Source: Alphaproteobacteria bacterium (GTDB taxonomy: Bacteria; Pseudomonadota; Alphaproteobacteria; Bin65). From it: a stretch of DNA of 48,576 bases. Position 1 is the first letter of the stretch. Every line of letters starts with the position of its first letter. The stretch lies in assembly GCA_021776685.1 (NCBI GenBank), contig JAJFFJ010000065.1:1-48576 (forward strand), written 5' to 3'. Below are positions 40,388-48,429 of this stretch, in pieces. The notes beneath the pieces are model-generated. The model was not told where the DNA came from. It saw nothing but the letters and a program-made list of their open reading frames with translations, and did not search any database. Both the position numbers and the translations under genes were made by a program.

Positions 40388-43300
40388 TTAGTGAAAATCC
40401 CGGGACGGGAACATGGTCTCCGGTCGCTCAGATGGCTGCCCCGTCATCGGACCATTCAAAGGTTCCGTCAGGCGGTCCCGGCGCGGATCACGCGGCATCC
40501 CATGACCTGCCATATGGCTGTCGTGGCTGTTGTTGCGCACCTCGTCGGCGCGGGCCACTTCGATGGCGAAGGGGTCCACCTGTCCCAGGCCGTCAAGCAG
40601 GTGGGAGAGGTCGATGATCTCCTTCGCCACCACATGGATGACCGCCTGCTCGCGCTGCACCTCGCCGCGTATGGCCACCAGCCGCGCACCCATGACGATG
40701 GGGCGGTAGCGTTCCAGCATGTTGCGCCAGACGACAATGTTGGCGATGCCGGTTTCGTCCTCGAGGGTCATGAAGACAACGCCCTTGGCGGTGCCCGGCC
40801 GCTGCCGCACCAGAACGATACCGGCAACCTCGATCCGGTCGCCGTTGCGGGCGGACAGCAGGTCCTCGTTGGGCGCCACACCGCGGGCGTCCATCTCCGG
40901 GCGAAGCAGTTCTACCGGATGCGCCTTCAGGGACAGGCGCAGGCTGGCATAGTCGTCGATCACCTGCTCGCCGAGCGTCATCTCCGGCAGGGTCACCTCG
41001 GGATCGTTCACCTGCTCGTCCTCGCCACTGACGTCAAAGAGGGGCAGGGGGGCATCGCGGAAGCGCTTGACGGCCCAGAGGGCATCGCGGCGTTTCAGGT
41101 CCATCGAGCCGAAGACATCCGCCCGCGCCAGCCGCTCCAGCACCCGGGCAGCAAGACCGGTGCGCCGCCACAGGAGCCAGGGGTCGGCATAGCCATTGCC
41201 GCGCCGGGCGACCAGGGTCTGCATATGCTCCGCGCGCAGGCCCTTGATCTGGCGGAAGCCGAGACGCAGGGCGAAGTTGCCGTCCGCGCCTGGTTCCAGG
41301 GTTGAGTCCCAGTCGCTGTAATTCACATCCACGGGCAGCACCTCAACGCCATGGTCGCGGGCGTCACGGACGATCTGCGCCGAGGCATAGAAGCCCATGG
41401 GCTGGCTGTTGAGCAGCGCACAGGCAAAAGCCGCCGGGTAGTGGCACTTGAGCCAGGCGGAGACATAGACGAGTAGAGCGAAGCTGGCCGCATGGCTCTC
41501 CGGGAAGCCATAGTCGCCGAAGCCCTTGATCTGGTTGAAGCAACGTTGGGCGAAGTCCCGCTCGTAGCCGCGTTCGACCATGCCGTCGATCATCTTCTTT
41601 TCGAAGCCGTGGATCTGACCGTTCTTGCGGAAGGTGGCCATGGCGCGGCGCAGCTGATCAGCCTCACTGGGGGTAAAGCCGGCGGCGACGATGGCGATCT
41701 TCATGGCCTGCTCCTGGAAGAGAGGCACTCCCAGTGTTTTACCAAGAACATCATCTAACTCTTTGGATGGAAAAGAAACTTGCTCTTCGCCATTCCGCCG
41801 GCGCAGGTAAGGATGGACCATGTCACCCTGGATCGGTCCCGGCCGGACGATCGCTACCTCGATCACCAGATCGTAGAAATCCCGCGGCTTGAGGCGTGGC
41901 AGCATCGACATCTGCGCCCGGCTTTCGATCTGGAAAACACCCACCGTGTCGGCCTGACAGATCATGTCGTAAGTGGCCACATCCTCCGCCGGTACAGTCG
42001 CCAGGTCGTAGCGTTTGCCATAGTGGGTGGCGAGCAACTCGAAGCCCTTGCGGATGCAGGTGAGCATGCCGAGAGCGAGCACGTCGATCTTGAGGATGCC
42101 GAGGGCGTCGAGATCATCTTTGTCCCACTCCACCACCGTACGGTCTTCCATGGCGGCGTTCTCGATCGGCACCAGATCGGTCAGCGGTCCCTCGGTAATG
42201 ACAAAGCCGCCCACATGCTGGGAGAGGTGGCGGGGAAAGCCGATCAACGCCTTGGCCAGCAGGATTGCCTTCTGCAGGGTGTCGTCTGTGGGGTCCAGGC
42301 CGATGCTGCGGATATGATCCTCTTCCAGGCCGTCGCCGCTCCAGCCCCAAACGGTCTTGGCCAGCACGTCCACCGTGTCCATGGAGAGGCCCAGCACCTT
42401 GCCCACTTCGCGGATGGCGCCGCGGGCGCGATAGCAGATGACTGTGGCGGCGATGCCGGCCCGCTCCCGCCCATATTTCTCGTAGATATACTGGATCACC
42501 TCTTCGCGCCGTTCATGCTCGAAATCCACGTCGATGTCCGGCGGTTCGTTGCGCTCGGCGGAAACGAAGCGCTCAAACAGCAGATCGAGCTGGCCCGGGT
42601 CCACCGCCGTGATCCCCAGGCAGTAGCAGACAGCGGAGTTCGCCGCCGAGCCGCGGCCCTGGCAGAGGATGTCCCGCGCGCGCGCGAAGCGGACGATGTC
42701 ATGGACCGTGAGGAAATAGGGCGCGTAGCCGAGGGAGCCGATCAGCTCCAGTTCATGCTCGAGTGTCCCGCGTACGCCCTCCGGGATGTTGCCGCCATAG
42801 CGCCCAGCAGCGCCCAGCCAGGTCAACCGCGCCAGTTCCTCCTGCGCCGTCGCGCCTTCGGGCAGGGGGTCGGCGGGATAGATGTAGCGCAACTCGTCGA
42901 GGGTGAAGTGGATACGGTCGGCAATCTCTGCCGTGCGCGTCACAGCCTCCGGGCAGGCGGCAAACAGGCGGGCCATTTCGACTGCCGGTTTCAGATGCCG
43001 CTCGGCATTGCGGAACAGATGGAAACCGGCGCCCTCCAGCGTCACATGTTCACGGATGCAGGTGACGATGTCCTGCAGCACCCGCCGCTCGGGCGCGTGG
43101 TAATGGACGTCGTTGGTGGCCACCAGCGGCAGGCCCTGCCGTTCGGCGAGCGCCATGAGATGCCCCAGTCGCCGGTCGTCGTCGCCGCGATACAGCATGT
43201 GGGCGGCGAGGTAGGCGCGGCTTGGAAAGGTCTTGCAGATCTGCTCCAAAAATTCTTCGAAATCAGACCAAGTGTCGGCGCCTGATGGGATGTTGGGGGT

Positions 43301-43732
43301 GATATCGGCGCGTGCAGGCGCCGGCATGTCCGGCGGCAGGGCGATGACGATCTGGCCTTCAGCATGGTCGGCGAGGTCGCTGAAATAGAGGTGGCATTCA
43401 CCCTTTTCGGCCCGGCGGCGGCCTTTTGTGATGAACTGCGACAGGCGGCTGTAGGCGGGCTTGTCCGTGGGGAAGCAGAGAAAGCTGCCGCCCTCCATCA
43501 GGTCGATGCGCGCGCCCACCAGCAGCTTGATGCCGGCGCGCTTGGCCGCCGTGTGCGCGCGGACCACGCCGGCCAGGGTGTTGTGGTCGGTCACCGCGAT
43601 CGCCTGGTGGCCCAGCTCGGCAGCCTGCATGACCAGCTCTTCCGGATGGGAGCCGCTGTGCAAAAAACAGAAGTTTGTCGTCACCTGTAATTCGGCATAG
43701 GGCAGTTCGGCATAGGAGGGCGGGGCAAGCAT
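40388..43732 (-). CDS. dnaE2: Error-prone DNA polymerase
   Basis: A 1114-residue C-family polymerase. The N-terminal PHP domain has NFCFLHSGSHPEELVMQA and IAVTDHNTLAGVVRAH; the palm has the catalytic Asp pair in EPPDIDVDFEHERREEV and a later Asp in DALGILKIDVLALGML; helix-hairpin-helix and OB-fold regions follow near the end. It works with ImuA and ImuB in SOS mutagenesis. Its ATG shares a base with the stop of the RAYT gene (TGATG). In most cassettes dnaE2 directly follows imuB, but here a transposase gene lies between, so translation may depend on the inserted gene. Confidence 0.97.
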   Translation of the reverse strand: MLAPPSYAELPYAELQVTTNFCFLHSGSHPEELVMQAAELGHQAIAVTDHNTLAGVVRAHTAAKRAGIKLLVGARIDLMEGGSFLCFPTDKPAYSRLSQFITKGRRRAEKGECHLYFSDLADHAEGQIVIALPPDMPAPARADITPNIPSGADTWSDFEEFLEQICKTFPSRAYLAAHMLYRGDDDRRLGHLMALAERQGLPLVATNDVHYHAPERRVLQDIVTCIREHVTLEGAGFHLFRNAERHLKPAVEMARLFAACPEAVTRTAEIADRIHFTLDELRYIYPADPLPEGATAQEELARLTWLGAAGRYGGNIPEGVRGTLEHELELIGSLGYAPYFLTVHDIVRFARARDILCQGRGSAANSAVCYCLGITAVDPGQLDLLFERFVSAERNEPPDIDVDFEHERREEVIQYIYEKYGRERAGIAATVICYRARGAIREVGKVLGLSMDTVDVLAKTVWGWSGDGLEEDHIRSIGLDPTDDTLQKAILLAKALIGFPRHLSQHVGGFVITEGPLTDLVPIENAAMEDRTVVEWDKDDLDALGILKIDVLALGMLTCIRKGFELLATHYGKRYDLATVPAEDVATYDMICQADTVGVFQIESRAQMSMLPRLKPRDFYDLVIEVAIVRPGPIQGDMVHPYLRRRNGEEQVSFPSKELDDVLGKTLGVPLFQEQAMKIAIVAAGFTPSEADQLRRAMATFRKNGQIHGFEKKMIDGMVERGYERDFAQRCFNQIKGFGDYGFPESHAASFALLVYVSAWLKCHYPAAFACALLNSQPMGFYASAQIVRDARDHGVEVLPVDVNYSDWDSTLEPGADGNFALRLGFRQIKGLRAEHMQTLVARRGNGYADPWLLWRRTGLAARVLERLARADVFGSMDLKRRDALWAVKRFRDAPLPLFDVSGEDEQVNDPEVTLPEMTLGEQVIDDYASLRLSLKAHPVELLRPEMDARGVAPNEDLLSARNGDRIEVAGIVLVRQRPGTAKGVVFMTLEDETGIANIVVWRNMLERYRPIVMGARLVAIRGEVQREQAVIHVVAKEIIDLSHLLDGLGQVDPFAIEVARADEVRNNSHDSHMAGHGMPRDPRRDRLTEPLNGPMTGQPSERPETMFPSRDFH

Positions 43733-44319
43733 CAGGCAAGTCCCCCAGAATCCCCACCCTCAAAGCATGTAGGGGCGGGTTTAAAACCCGCCCTTGCGGT
43801 TTCGGGGTTTTCCCGGTCCAGATGCCATTGGGCTGGATTGCCTAGGATGTATTCGCGAATCTTGGCGAGGCTGCCGTCGTTTCGAATAACATGGTCATAG
43901 AACCCGCGTTGCCAGAGTGGGTGGCCTGGTGTGCCAAAAGCCTGGTTTATCTGTCGGGCCGAATAGGTTTTGAAGCCACGGATGATTTCGGACAGCCCGT
44001 GCTTAGAATCGCCCAACCAAATCAGCCCATGAAAATGATTGGGCATGATGACAAATTCGCCGAGCGTGATTGCCGGATAGTGCCGGTTCAGCTGCTGCCA
44101 TGTGTTTTCAGCGATTCTCCCGGATCTGTTGAGGTGCATTTGTCCGTCGCTAATTTCGCCAAAACGGCATTCCCGATCTTTGACACAGATCGTGATGAAA
44201 TAGGCGCCGGGCGTTGCGTAGTCATAGTCGGGTAAGCGCAGCGAAAGGCGACGACTCGGTGGTGCATCGGTTCGGGCGGGTTTGAAACCCGCCCCTACAG
44301 GAGCGTGTTTGGCGCGCAT
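43732..44319 (-). CDS. REP-associated tyrosine transposase (RAYT, Y1 family)
   Basis: A 195-residue protein of the Y1_Tnp/IS200-like fold: LPDYDYATPGAYFITICVKD, the HUH metal motif in IMPNHFHGLIWLG, LSEIIRGFKTYSARQINQ, LWQRGFYDHVIRN, and the nucleophile Tyr in IREYILGNPAQW. RAYTs cut and spread REP sequences. Two inverted REP palindromes lie inside its own 5' and 3' coding ends and encode the peptides GAGFKPAR and RAGFKPAP. Its start overlaps the imuB stop and its stop overlaps the dnaE2 start, both as TGATG. Confidence 0.9.
   Translation of the reverse strand: MRAKHAPVGAGFKPARTDAPPSRRLSLRLPDYDYATPGAYFITICVKDRECRFGEISDGQMHLNRSGRIAENTWQQLNRHYPAITLGEFVIMPNHFHGLIWLGDSKHGLSEIIRGFKTYSARQINQAFGTPGHPLWQRGFYDHVIRNDGSLAKIREYILGNPAQWHLDRENPETARAGFKPAPTCFEGGDSGGLA
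43769..43793 (+). repeat. REP palindrome at the 3' end of the RAYT gene
   Basis: GTAG followed by a near-perfect palindrome: arms GGGCGGGTTT (43773-43782) and AAACCCGCCC (43784-43793) around one A. GTAG at the foot of the hairpin is the usual RAYT recognition tetranucleotide. Confidence 0.85.
44274..44298 (-). repeat. REP palindrome at the 5' end of the RAYT gene
   Basis: The inverted copy: arms GGGCGGGTTT (44274-44283) and AAACCCGCCC (44285-44294) around one G, followed by CTAC, the complement of GTAG. With the copy at 43769 it forms an inverted pair flanking the transposase core. Confidence 0.85.
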
Positions 44320-46016
44320 CACCCGAACATCCCGTGTACGTGCCAGTGGCGGGTGGCGAGGTCCTGGAACAGCCAGAGGCGGGCGATCTCTGGCTGTTCT
44401 TCCGGGCCGGTCTCTGTCTCCACCAGGAAATAGTCGCGGGCGGTGAAGTCGTCCCGCCACCAGGGGCCGAGCATCCGGGCGGGGCCGGTCAGGCCGGTAT
44501 AGGGGCCTGAGTGAGGAGCTGAGTGAGGACCAGAGTGAGGATTGGCGTGAGAACCGGCATGAAGACCGGCATGAGAACCGGCAGGGGCGCGCCGCCACAG
44601 TTTGTGCCGCCAGACGAAGCGGTCGGGCGGGGCCGCCGTGTGACACCCGTCTGCCAGGGGGGCAAGTTCCACCGGTTCCGGCGCGGCCAGCAGGCGGGGT
44701 GGGGCGATCAGATTTTCGGGCTGAGTGGCCCAGGCGGACCAGTCGGGCCGCGCCGTGGTCAGCGCCGGCGCCGGGGCCGTCTGCGCCTCGGGCACCGGGG
44801 TCTCGCGCGGGGCCTGCCAGAAGACGCCGCCGCCGCCCAGCCGGTTGGCCAGCCGGTCGACCAGCTCGTCCAGATGACCGGCCTGCTCAACGGGCTGATC
44901 CAGAGCGGATGCATGTGCACGCCGCGCGCCAGTTAGATCCTGCTGGACCGGTTGATGCGGGTCGTTGGCCTCGGCGCTCAGCAACAGCATGTCGACGCCG
45001 GGGTCCGGGTCCAGGCTTTCCAGCCGGGGAGCGAACAGCCGAGCCAGATGTTTGGGGTCGCGGGACGGGCGGCTGACGCCGATCCCGGTCTCTGCAGCGG
45101 TGCCGTCGGCGCGGCAGAGGGTGAAGGTCAGCCGCCGTGCGCCCTGGCCGGTCGCTTCCAGCCGTGCGCACAGGTCGGCCAGCAGGTCGTCCAGCACCAG
45201 AACGACGGCTTCCGGTTGCTGCAGGGGCTCGGGGAAGGCGCGGCTGACGCGCAGGGGCAGGGCCGGCAGCGTCGGTGAAATTGCCTCCGCCTCGTGGCCC
45301 AGCGCCTGGTCCAGCCGCCGGCGGATGCCTGCGCCGAAGCGCAGGGTCAAGGCTGCCCGCGGAATGCCGTAGAGATCACCGATGCGGTAGAGGCCCAGCC
45401 GGGCCAATGTCTCCACATCCGCCGGCGGCAGGCGCAGGCCGTGGACGGGCAGGGGCGCCAGCGCCTCGTGCAACGACCCCGGCAGCAGGACCGGCCAGTC
45501 AGCAGGCATATCCATCAGCCCGTCTGTGCCGCTGCCGAATCGGGCCAGCGCCCAGGCGGCGCCCACGGTGCCGGCGACCGCCAGCCGGTGGGTGAGCCCG
45601 GCGCGGGTGAGTCTCTCCGATAGGTCGGCGAGCAGGGCGGTCTCGCCGCCGAACAGATGGGCGCAGCCGGAGATATCAAGAAACACCCCGCCCTCGGTTG
45701 GTCCGGCAACCAGGTCGGCGGCAGCCCAGGGGGTGTAGCGCAGGCACCAGCGCACCAGTGCGCCGAGCGCCGCCCGGTCGCCCGCCAAATCCGCCTCTGC
45801 CGCGCGCAGGCTGGGGCAGAGGGTGCGCCCGTCCGACAGAGTCATGCCCGGGTTGACGCCCGATTGCGCGGCGACCGCATTGACCGATAACAGCAGCAAC
45901 CGGCCCTGCTCGGCGGTCACCACCGCCATGGGCAGGGTCCGCAGCTCTGGCCGGTCGCGTTCGATGCGGTCAACCGACAGCCGGGGCAGCCAGAGAGACA
46001 GATACCGTTTCGCCAT
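44319..46016 (-). CDS. imuB: ImuB, Y-family polymerase-like mutagenesis protein
   Basis: A 565-residue Y-family polymerase-like protein (RYLSLWLPRLSVDRIERDRP, VFLDISGCAHLFGGE, GLYRIGDLYGIPRAAL). ImuB proteins lack the full set of catalytic acids and serve as the hub linking ImuA, DnaE2 and the beta clamp. Near residue 485 lies a stretch of seven four-residue repeats (xxHx: GSHA, GLHA, GSHA, NPHS, GPHS, APHS, GPYT), not usual in ImuB. It starts three bases after imuA and its stop overlaps the RAYT start. Confidence 0.93.
   Translation of the reverse strand: MAKRYLSLWLPRLSVDRIERDRPELRTLPMAVVTAEQGRLLLLSVNAVAAQSGVNPGMTLSDGRTLCPSLRAAEADLAGDRAALGALVRWCLRYTPWAAADLVAGPTEGGVFLDISGCAHLFGGETALLADLSERLTRAGLTHRLAVAGTVGAAWALARFGSGTDGLMDMPADWPVLLPGSLHEALAPLPVHGLRLPPADVETLARLGLYRIGDLYGIPRAALTLRFGAGIRRRLDQALGHEAEAISPTLPALPLRVSRAFPEPLQQPEAVVLVLDDLLADLCARLEATGQGARRLTFTLCRADGTAAETGIGVSRPSRDPKHLARLFAPRLESLDPDPGVDMLLLSAEANDPHQPVQQDLTGARRAHASALDQPVEQAGHLDELVDRLANRLGGGGVFWQAPRETPVPEAQTAPAPALTTARPDWSAWATQPENLIAPPRLLAAPEPVELAPLADGCHTAAPPDRFVWRHKLWRRAPAGSHAGLHAGSHANPHSGPHSAPHSGPYTGLTGPARMLGPWWRDDFTARDYFLVETETGPEEQPEIARLWLFQDLATRHWHVHGMFG
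44496..44579 (-). repeat. 12-bp tandem repeat inside imuB
   Basis: Seven imperfect 12-bp units in frame encode a His-rich four-residue repeat. The units diverge gradually along the array, as expected for a slipped-strand expansion. It sits in the linker before the C-terminal part. Confidence 0.8.
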
Positions 46017-46019
46017 CGC

Positions 46020-46703
46020 TCAGGCTGCCCGGGCGTGCGCCGCACGTGCGTGCGGAGGAATGGCGTCGCCGGTGGCGGGGTTGGCCAGCCAGCTTCCCGG
46101 TCGGCCCCCCTTGCAGCGCAGCAGGTCGAGCTGCCAGCAGCCATCCGGTGCACAGGCGATGCGCCAGCGGGTCATGGCGGCGCTGGCGGGCAGGGGATAA
46201 CGACACGGCATCAGCATCAGGACCGTGCCGCCGCTATCCGCCGCCGCAAGGCTGAGCCGGCGGCTCAGCGTGAAGTCCACCGGGGCAGCATCGGCGACGA
46301 TGGCGGTCAGTTCCGGACATCGCAGGCCTTCCTCGACGCTCCACAACACGTCCTGCATCTTCTGCGCCCGGGCGAACAGCACCTGGGACGGATCGATGAA
46401 GGGCACAAAGCCGGGGGTGTGAAGGTCGTCCCGGCACCCGCTCCACAGGAACCGGGAGTCCGGGCTGGCCATGCGGCTCAGGATGCGGAGTGCGAAGCCG
46501 GTGGCGGCGCCATCCGCGGGATGGGGAAACATGACTTCGTGCACCGCGCCCCGCCGCAGGCCGCCGGCCGGCAGCGCCGCGTCCACTGCTGGCAGGCCGA
46601 GCGGGATGGTGCGATGATGGCCCTGATGATTCGCGAGATTCGCCGGGCCACCCGTCTCCAACCGGGCAATTTTTTCGCGCAATGGGGTCAGGTCAGGCAG
46701 CAT
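46020..46703 (-). CDS. imuA: ImuA, RecA-like SOS mutagenesis protein
   Basis: ATG 46703 gives 227 residues; a GTG at 46712 is also possible, and the frame stays open upstream through the LexA box. The RecA/SulA-like fold is seen in GLPAVDAALPAGGLRRGAVHEV (a degenerate P-loop region), FLWSGCRDDLHTPGFVPF, and TRWRIACAPDGCWQLDLLRC. It is the first gene of the SOS cassette and binds ImuB. A LexA box lies 24 bases upstream of the start. Confidence 0.92.
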   Translation of the reverse strand: MLPDLTPLREKIARLETGGPANLANHQGHHRTIPLGLPAVDAALPAGGLRRGAVHEVMFPHPADGAATGFALRILSRMASPDSRFLWSGCRDDLHTPGFVPFIDPSQVLFARAQKMQDVLWSVEEGLRCPELTAIVADAAPVDFTLSRRLSLAAADSGGTVLMLMPCRYPLPASAAMTRWRIACAPDGCWQLDLLRCKGGRPGSWLANPATGDAIPPHARAAHARAA

Positions 46704-46727
46704 GGTCGTCACATGAATATTTATTTT

Positions 46728-46742
46728 GTTCTTTTTATGTTC
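46728..46742 (-). promoter_or_regulatory. LexA (SOS) box, GAAC-N7-GAAC
   Basis: On the minus strand GAACATAAAAAGAAC, the exact direct-repeat form of the alphaproteobacterial LexA operator. It lies just upstream of imuA, so the cassette should be induced by DNA damage. Confidence 0.92.
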
Positions 46743-46841
46743 TATTGTTGATGCAGGCAAGCTCTGCGTGTGTCGTGACGCTGGGCCTCTTGTCACTTTC
46801 CCTGATTTCCCGCACTCTCGGGTAGCACACAGGAGAAGGCC

Positions 46842-47738
46842 ATGGCCCTGACGGCTGTTTCGACTGACGCCCAGATAGATCCGGGGTCCCCCGGCCCGGA
46901 AGTCACGCCCCTGACCCTGACCGCCGGCGCGGAAATCACCGCCATCGACCTGACCAATCCACTAAGCGAAGCGGAAGTCGCCGCGGTGCATCAGGCGCTG
47001 CTCGACCATGGGGTTATCTTTTTCCGCGACCAGCCGGTGAACCCGGACCAGCAGGCGGCCTTCGCACGAAATTTCGGACGGGTGCCGGAAGTGCCGGACA
47101 GCATGTTCCGCGTCCATCCGGACAATTCCTTTGTTTCAGTCCTGGAGAACGACGCCGACAGGCCGCCGACCGTGAACACCTGGCATTCGGATTACTCCTT
47201 CGCCGCACTCCCGGATTTCGCCTCGATCCTGCACGCGGTGATCGTCCCGCCAGCCGGCGGCGACACCATCTGGGTGGACATGGTGGCGGCATACGAAGCG
47301 CTGCCCGACCGCATGAAACATCTGATCGACGGCCTCACCGCAACCCACGACTATATGCATCTCTATGAGCGGCCCTTCAAAGCCTACCTGTGGGAGGGAG
47401 TGCGCTTCGACAATATGGAGCAGGGCCGACTGGAACATCCGCCGGTTTCCCATCCGGTGGTGCGCACGATTCCGGATACCGGCAAGAAGGCGCTCTACAT
47501 CAACGAAAGCTTCACCCGTCACATCGACGGCTTGGGTGATGCAGAGGGCCGCGCCATCCTGCGTTACCTGGTGGACCATATCCAAACGCCGGAATTCCAG
47601 GTGCGTTTCCACTGGACGCCGGACACGGTTGCCTTCTGGGACAATCGCACCACGGTGCACTATGCCGTCGCCGATTATCACCCCCGCCACCGCCTGATGC
47701 ACCGGGTCACGGTGTTGAACGACGAAGTGCCGGTCTGA
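46842..47738 (+). CDS. TauD/TfdA-family dioxygenase
   Basis: A 298-residue Fe(II)/2-oxoglutarate dioxygenase: EITAIDLTNPLSEAEVAAVH, HGVIFFRDQPVNPDQQ, the metal motif HxD in NTWHSDYSFAALPDF, and the distal His and Arg in WDNRTTVHYAVADY and RHRLMHRVTVL. Members remove sulfonate or aryl-ether side chains, as in taurine and 2,4-D use. The start follows AGGAGAAGG. Its stop lies in a 13-bp tandem repeat that leads to the next gene. Confidence 0.92.
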   Translation: MALTAVSTDAQIDPGSPGPEVTPLTLTAGAEITAIDLTNPLSEAEVAAVHQALLDHGVIFFRDQPVNPDQQAAFARNFGRVPEVPDSMFRVHPDNSFVSVLENDADRPPTVNTWHSDYSFAALPDFASILHAVIVPPAGGDTIWVDMVAAYEALPDRMKHLIDGLTATHDYMHLYERPFKAYLWEGVRFDNMEQGRLEHPPVSHPVVRTIPDTGKKALYINESFTRHIDGLGDAEGRAILRYLVDHIQTPEFQVRFHWTPDTVAFWDNRTTVHYAVADYHPRHRLMHRVTVLNDEVPV

Positions 47739-47784
47739 CAATCAGGTCTGACAATCAGGTCTGACACTCAAGTCTGACACTCAA
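47733..47784 (+). repeat. 13-bp tandem repeat, four copies
   Basis: Four units GTCTGACA(A/C)TCA(G/A) run from the end of the dioxygenase gene through its stop codon. Units 1-2 are identical and units 3-4 are identical, so recent slippage is likely. Every unit carries TGA; the first one is the stop. Confidence 0.9.
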
Positions 47785-47809
47785 GAATCAAACCATAGAC
47801 GAGAGACAC

Positions 47810-48406
47810 ATGCCCCATATCGACCCCAAGACCCGTGAAGAACTGGCCGAGCTTGAAGACGTGTTCGAGCGCGCGGAGATGGCAATGGGCTTTGTGCCCA
47901 CCAGCTTTTTCATGATGGGCCGCAAGCCGAATATTCTGCGCGCTTTCTCGCAGCTGTCCCGCGAAGTACTGGGTGTGCCCGGCAAGGTGCCGGTGGATCT
48001 GAAGTGGCTGGTCGCTCATGTGGCGAGCCGGTCAGCCGGATGTCAGTACTGCACGGCCCATACCGGCGCCGCGGGCGCGGGGCGCGGCGGCCTGCCGGCG
48101 GAGAAGGTGGCGGCGGCTTTCGAATATGAAACCAATCCGATGTTCAGCGATGCGGAGCGGGCAGCGCTGGCCTTCGCCCAGGCCGCAGGTCAGCAGCCGA
48201 ACCTGGTCGACAAGTCAGACCATGAGGAATTGCTCAAACATTTCGACGAAGATCAGATCGTCGAGATCATGGCCGTGATCTGCCTGTTCGGCTGGCTCAA
48301 CCGCTGGAACGACTCCATGGCAACCGCGCTGGAAGAAGAGCCCAAAGAGTTCGGCGAGAAGAACCTGGCGCAGAATGGCTGGGAGGTCGGCCGGCATACG
48401 GGGTAG
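47810..48406 (+). CDS. AhpD-like (carboxymuconolactone decarboxylase) peroxidase-related protein
   Basis: A 198-residue paralogue of the gene at 30286, with the active site GCQYCTAHTGAA (CxxC-xxx-H) and the C-terminal FDEDQIVEIMAVICLFGWLNRWND. Likely a thiol-disulfide reductase or peroxidase. It may be read together with the TauD-family gene 71 bases upstream. Confidence 0.9.
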   Translation: MPHIDPKTREELAELEDVFERAEMAMGFVPTSFFMMGRKPNILRAFSQLSREVLGVPGKVPVDLKWLVAHVASRSAGCQYCTAHTGAAGAGRGGLPAEKVAAAFEYETNPMFSDAERAALAFAQAAGQQPNLVDKSDHEELLKHFDEDQIVEIMAVICLFGWLNRWNDSMATALEEEPKEFGEKNLAQNGWEVGRHTG

Positions 48407-48429
48407 GGGCCACAGCCCTACCCATCATT

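Noticed and set aside
41780-43285. 501-codon plus-strand frame opposite dnaE2
   Set aside because: Antisense shadow of a GC-rich gene with no family features.
44320-44646. Longer RAYT frame starting at 44646
   Set aside because: The extra part overlaps imuB out of frame and is Arg/Pro-rich; ATG 44319 gives a normal RAYT length.
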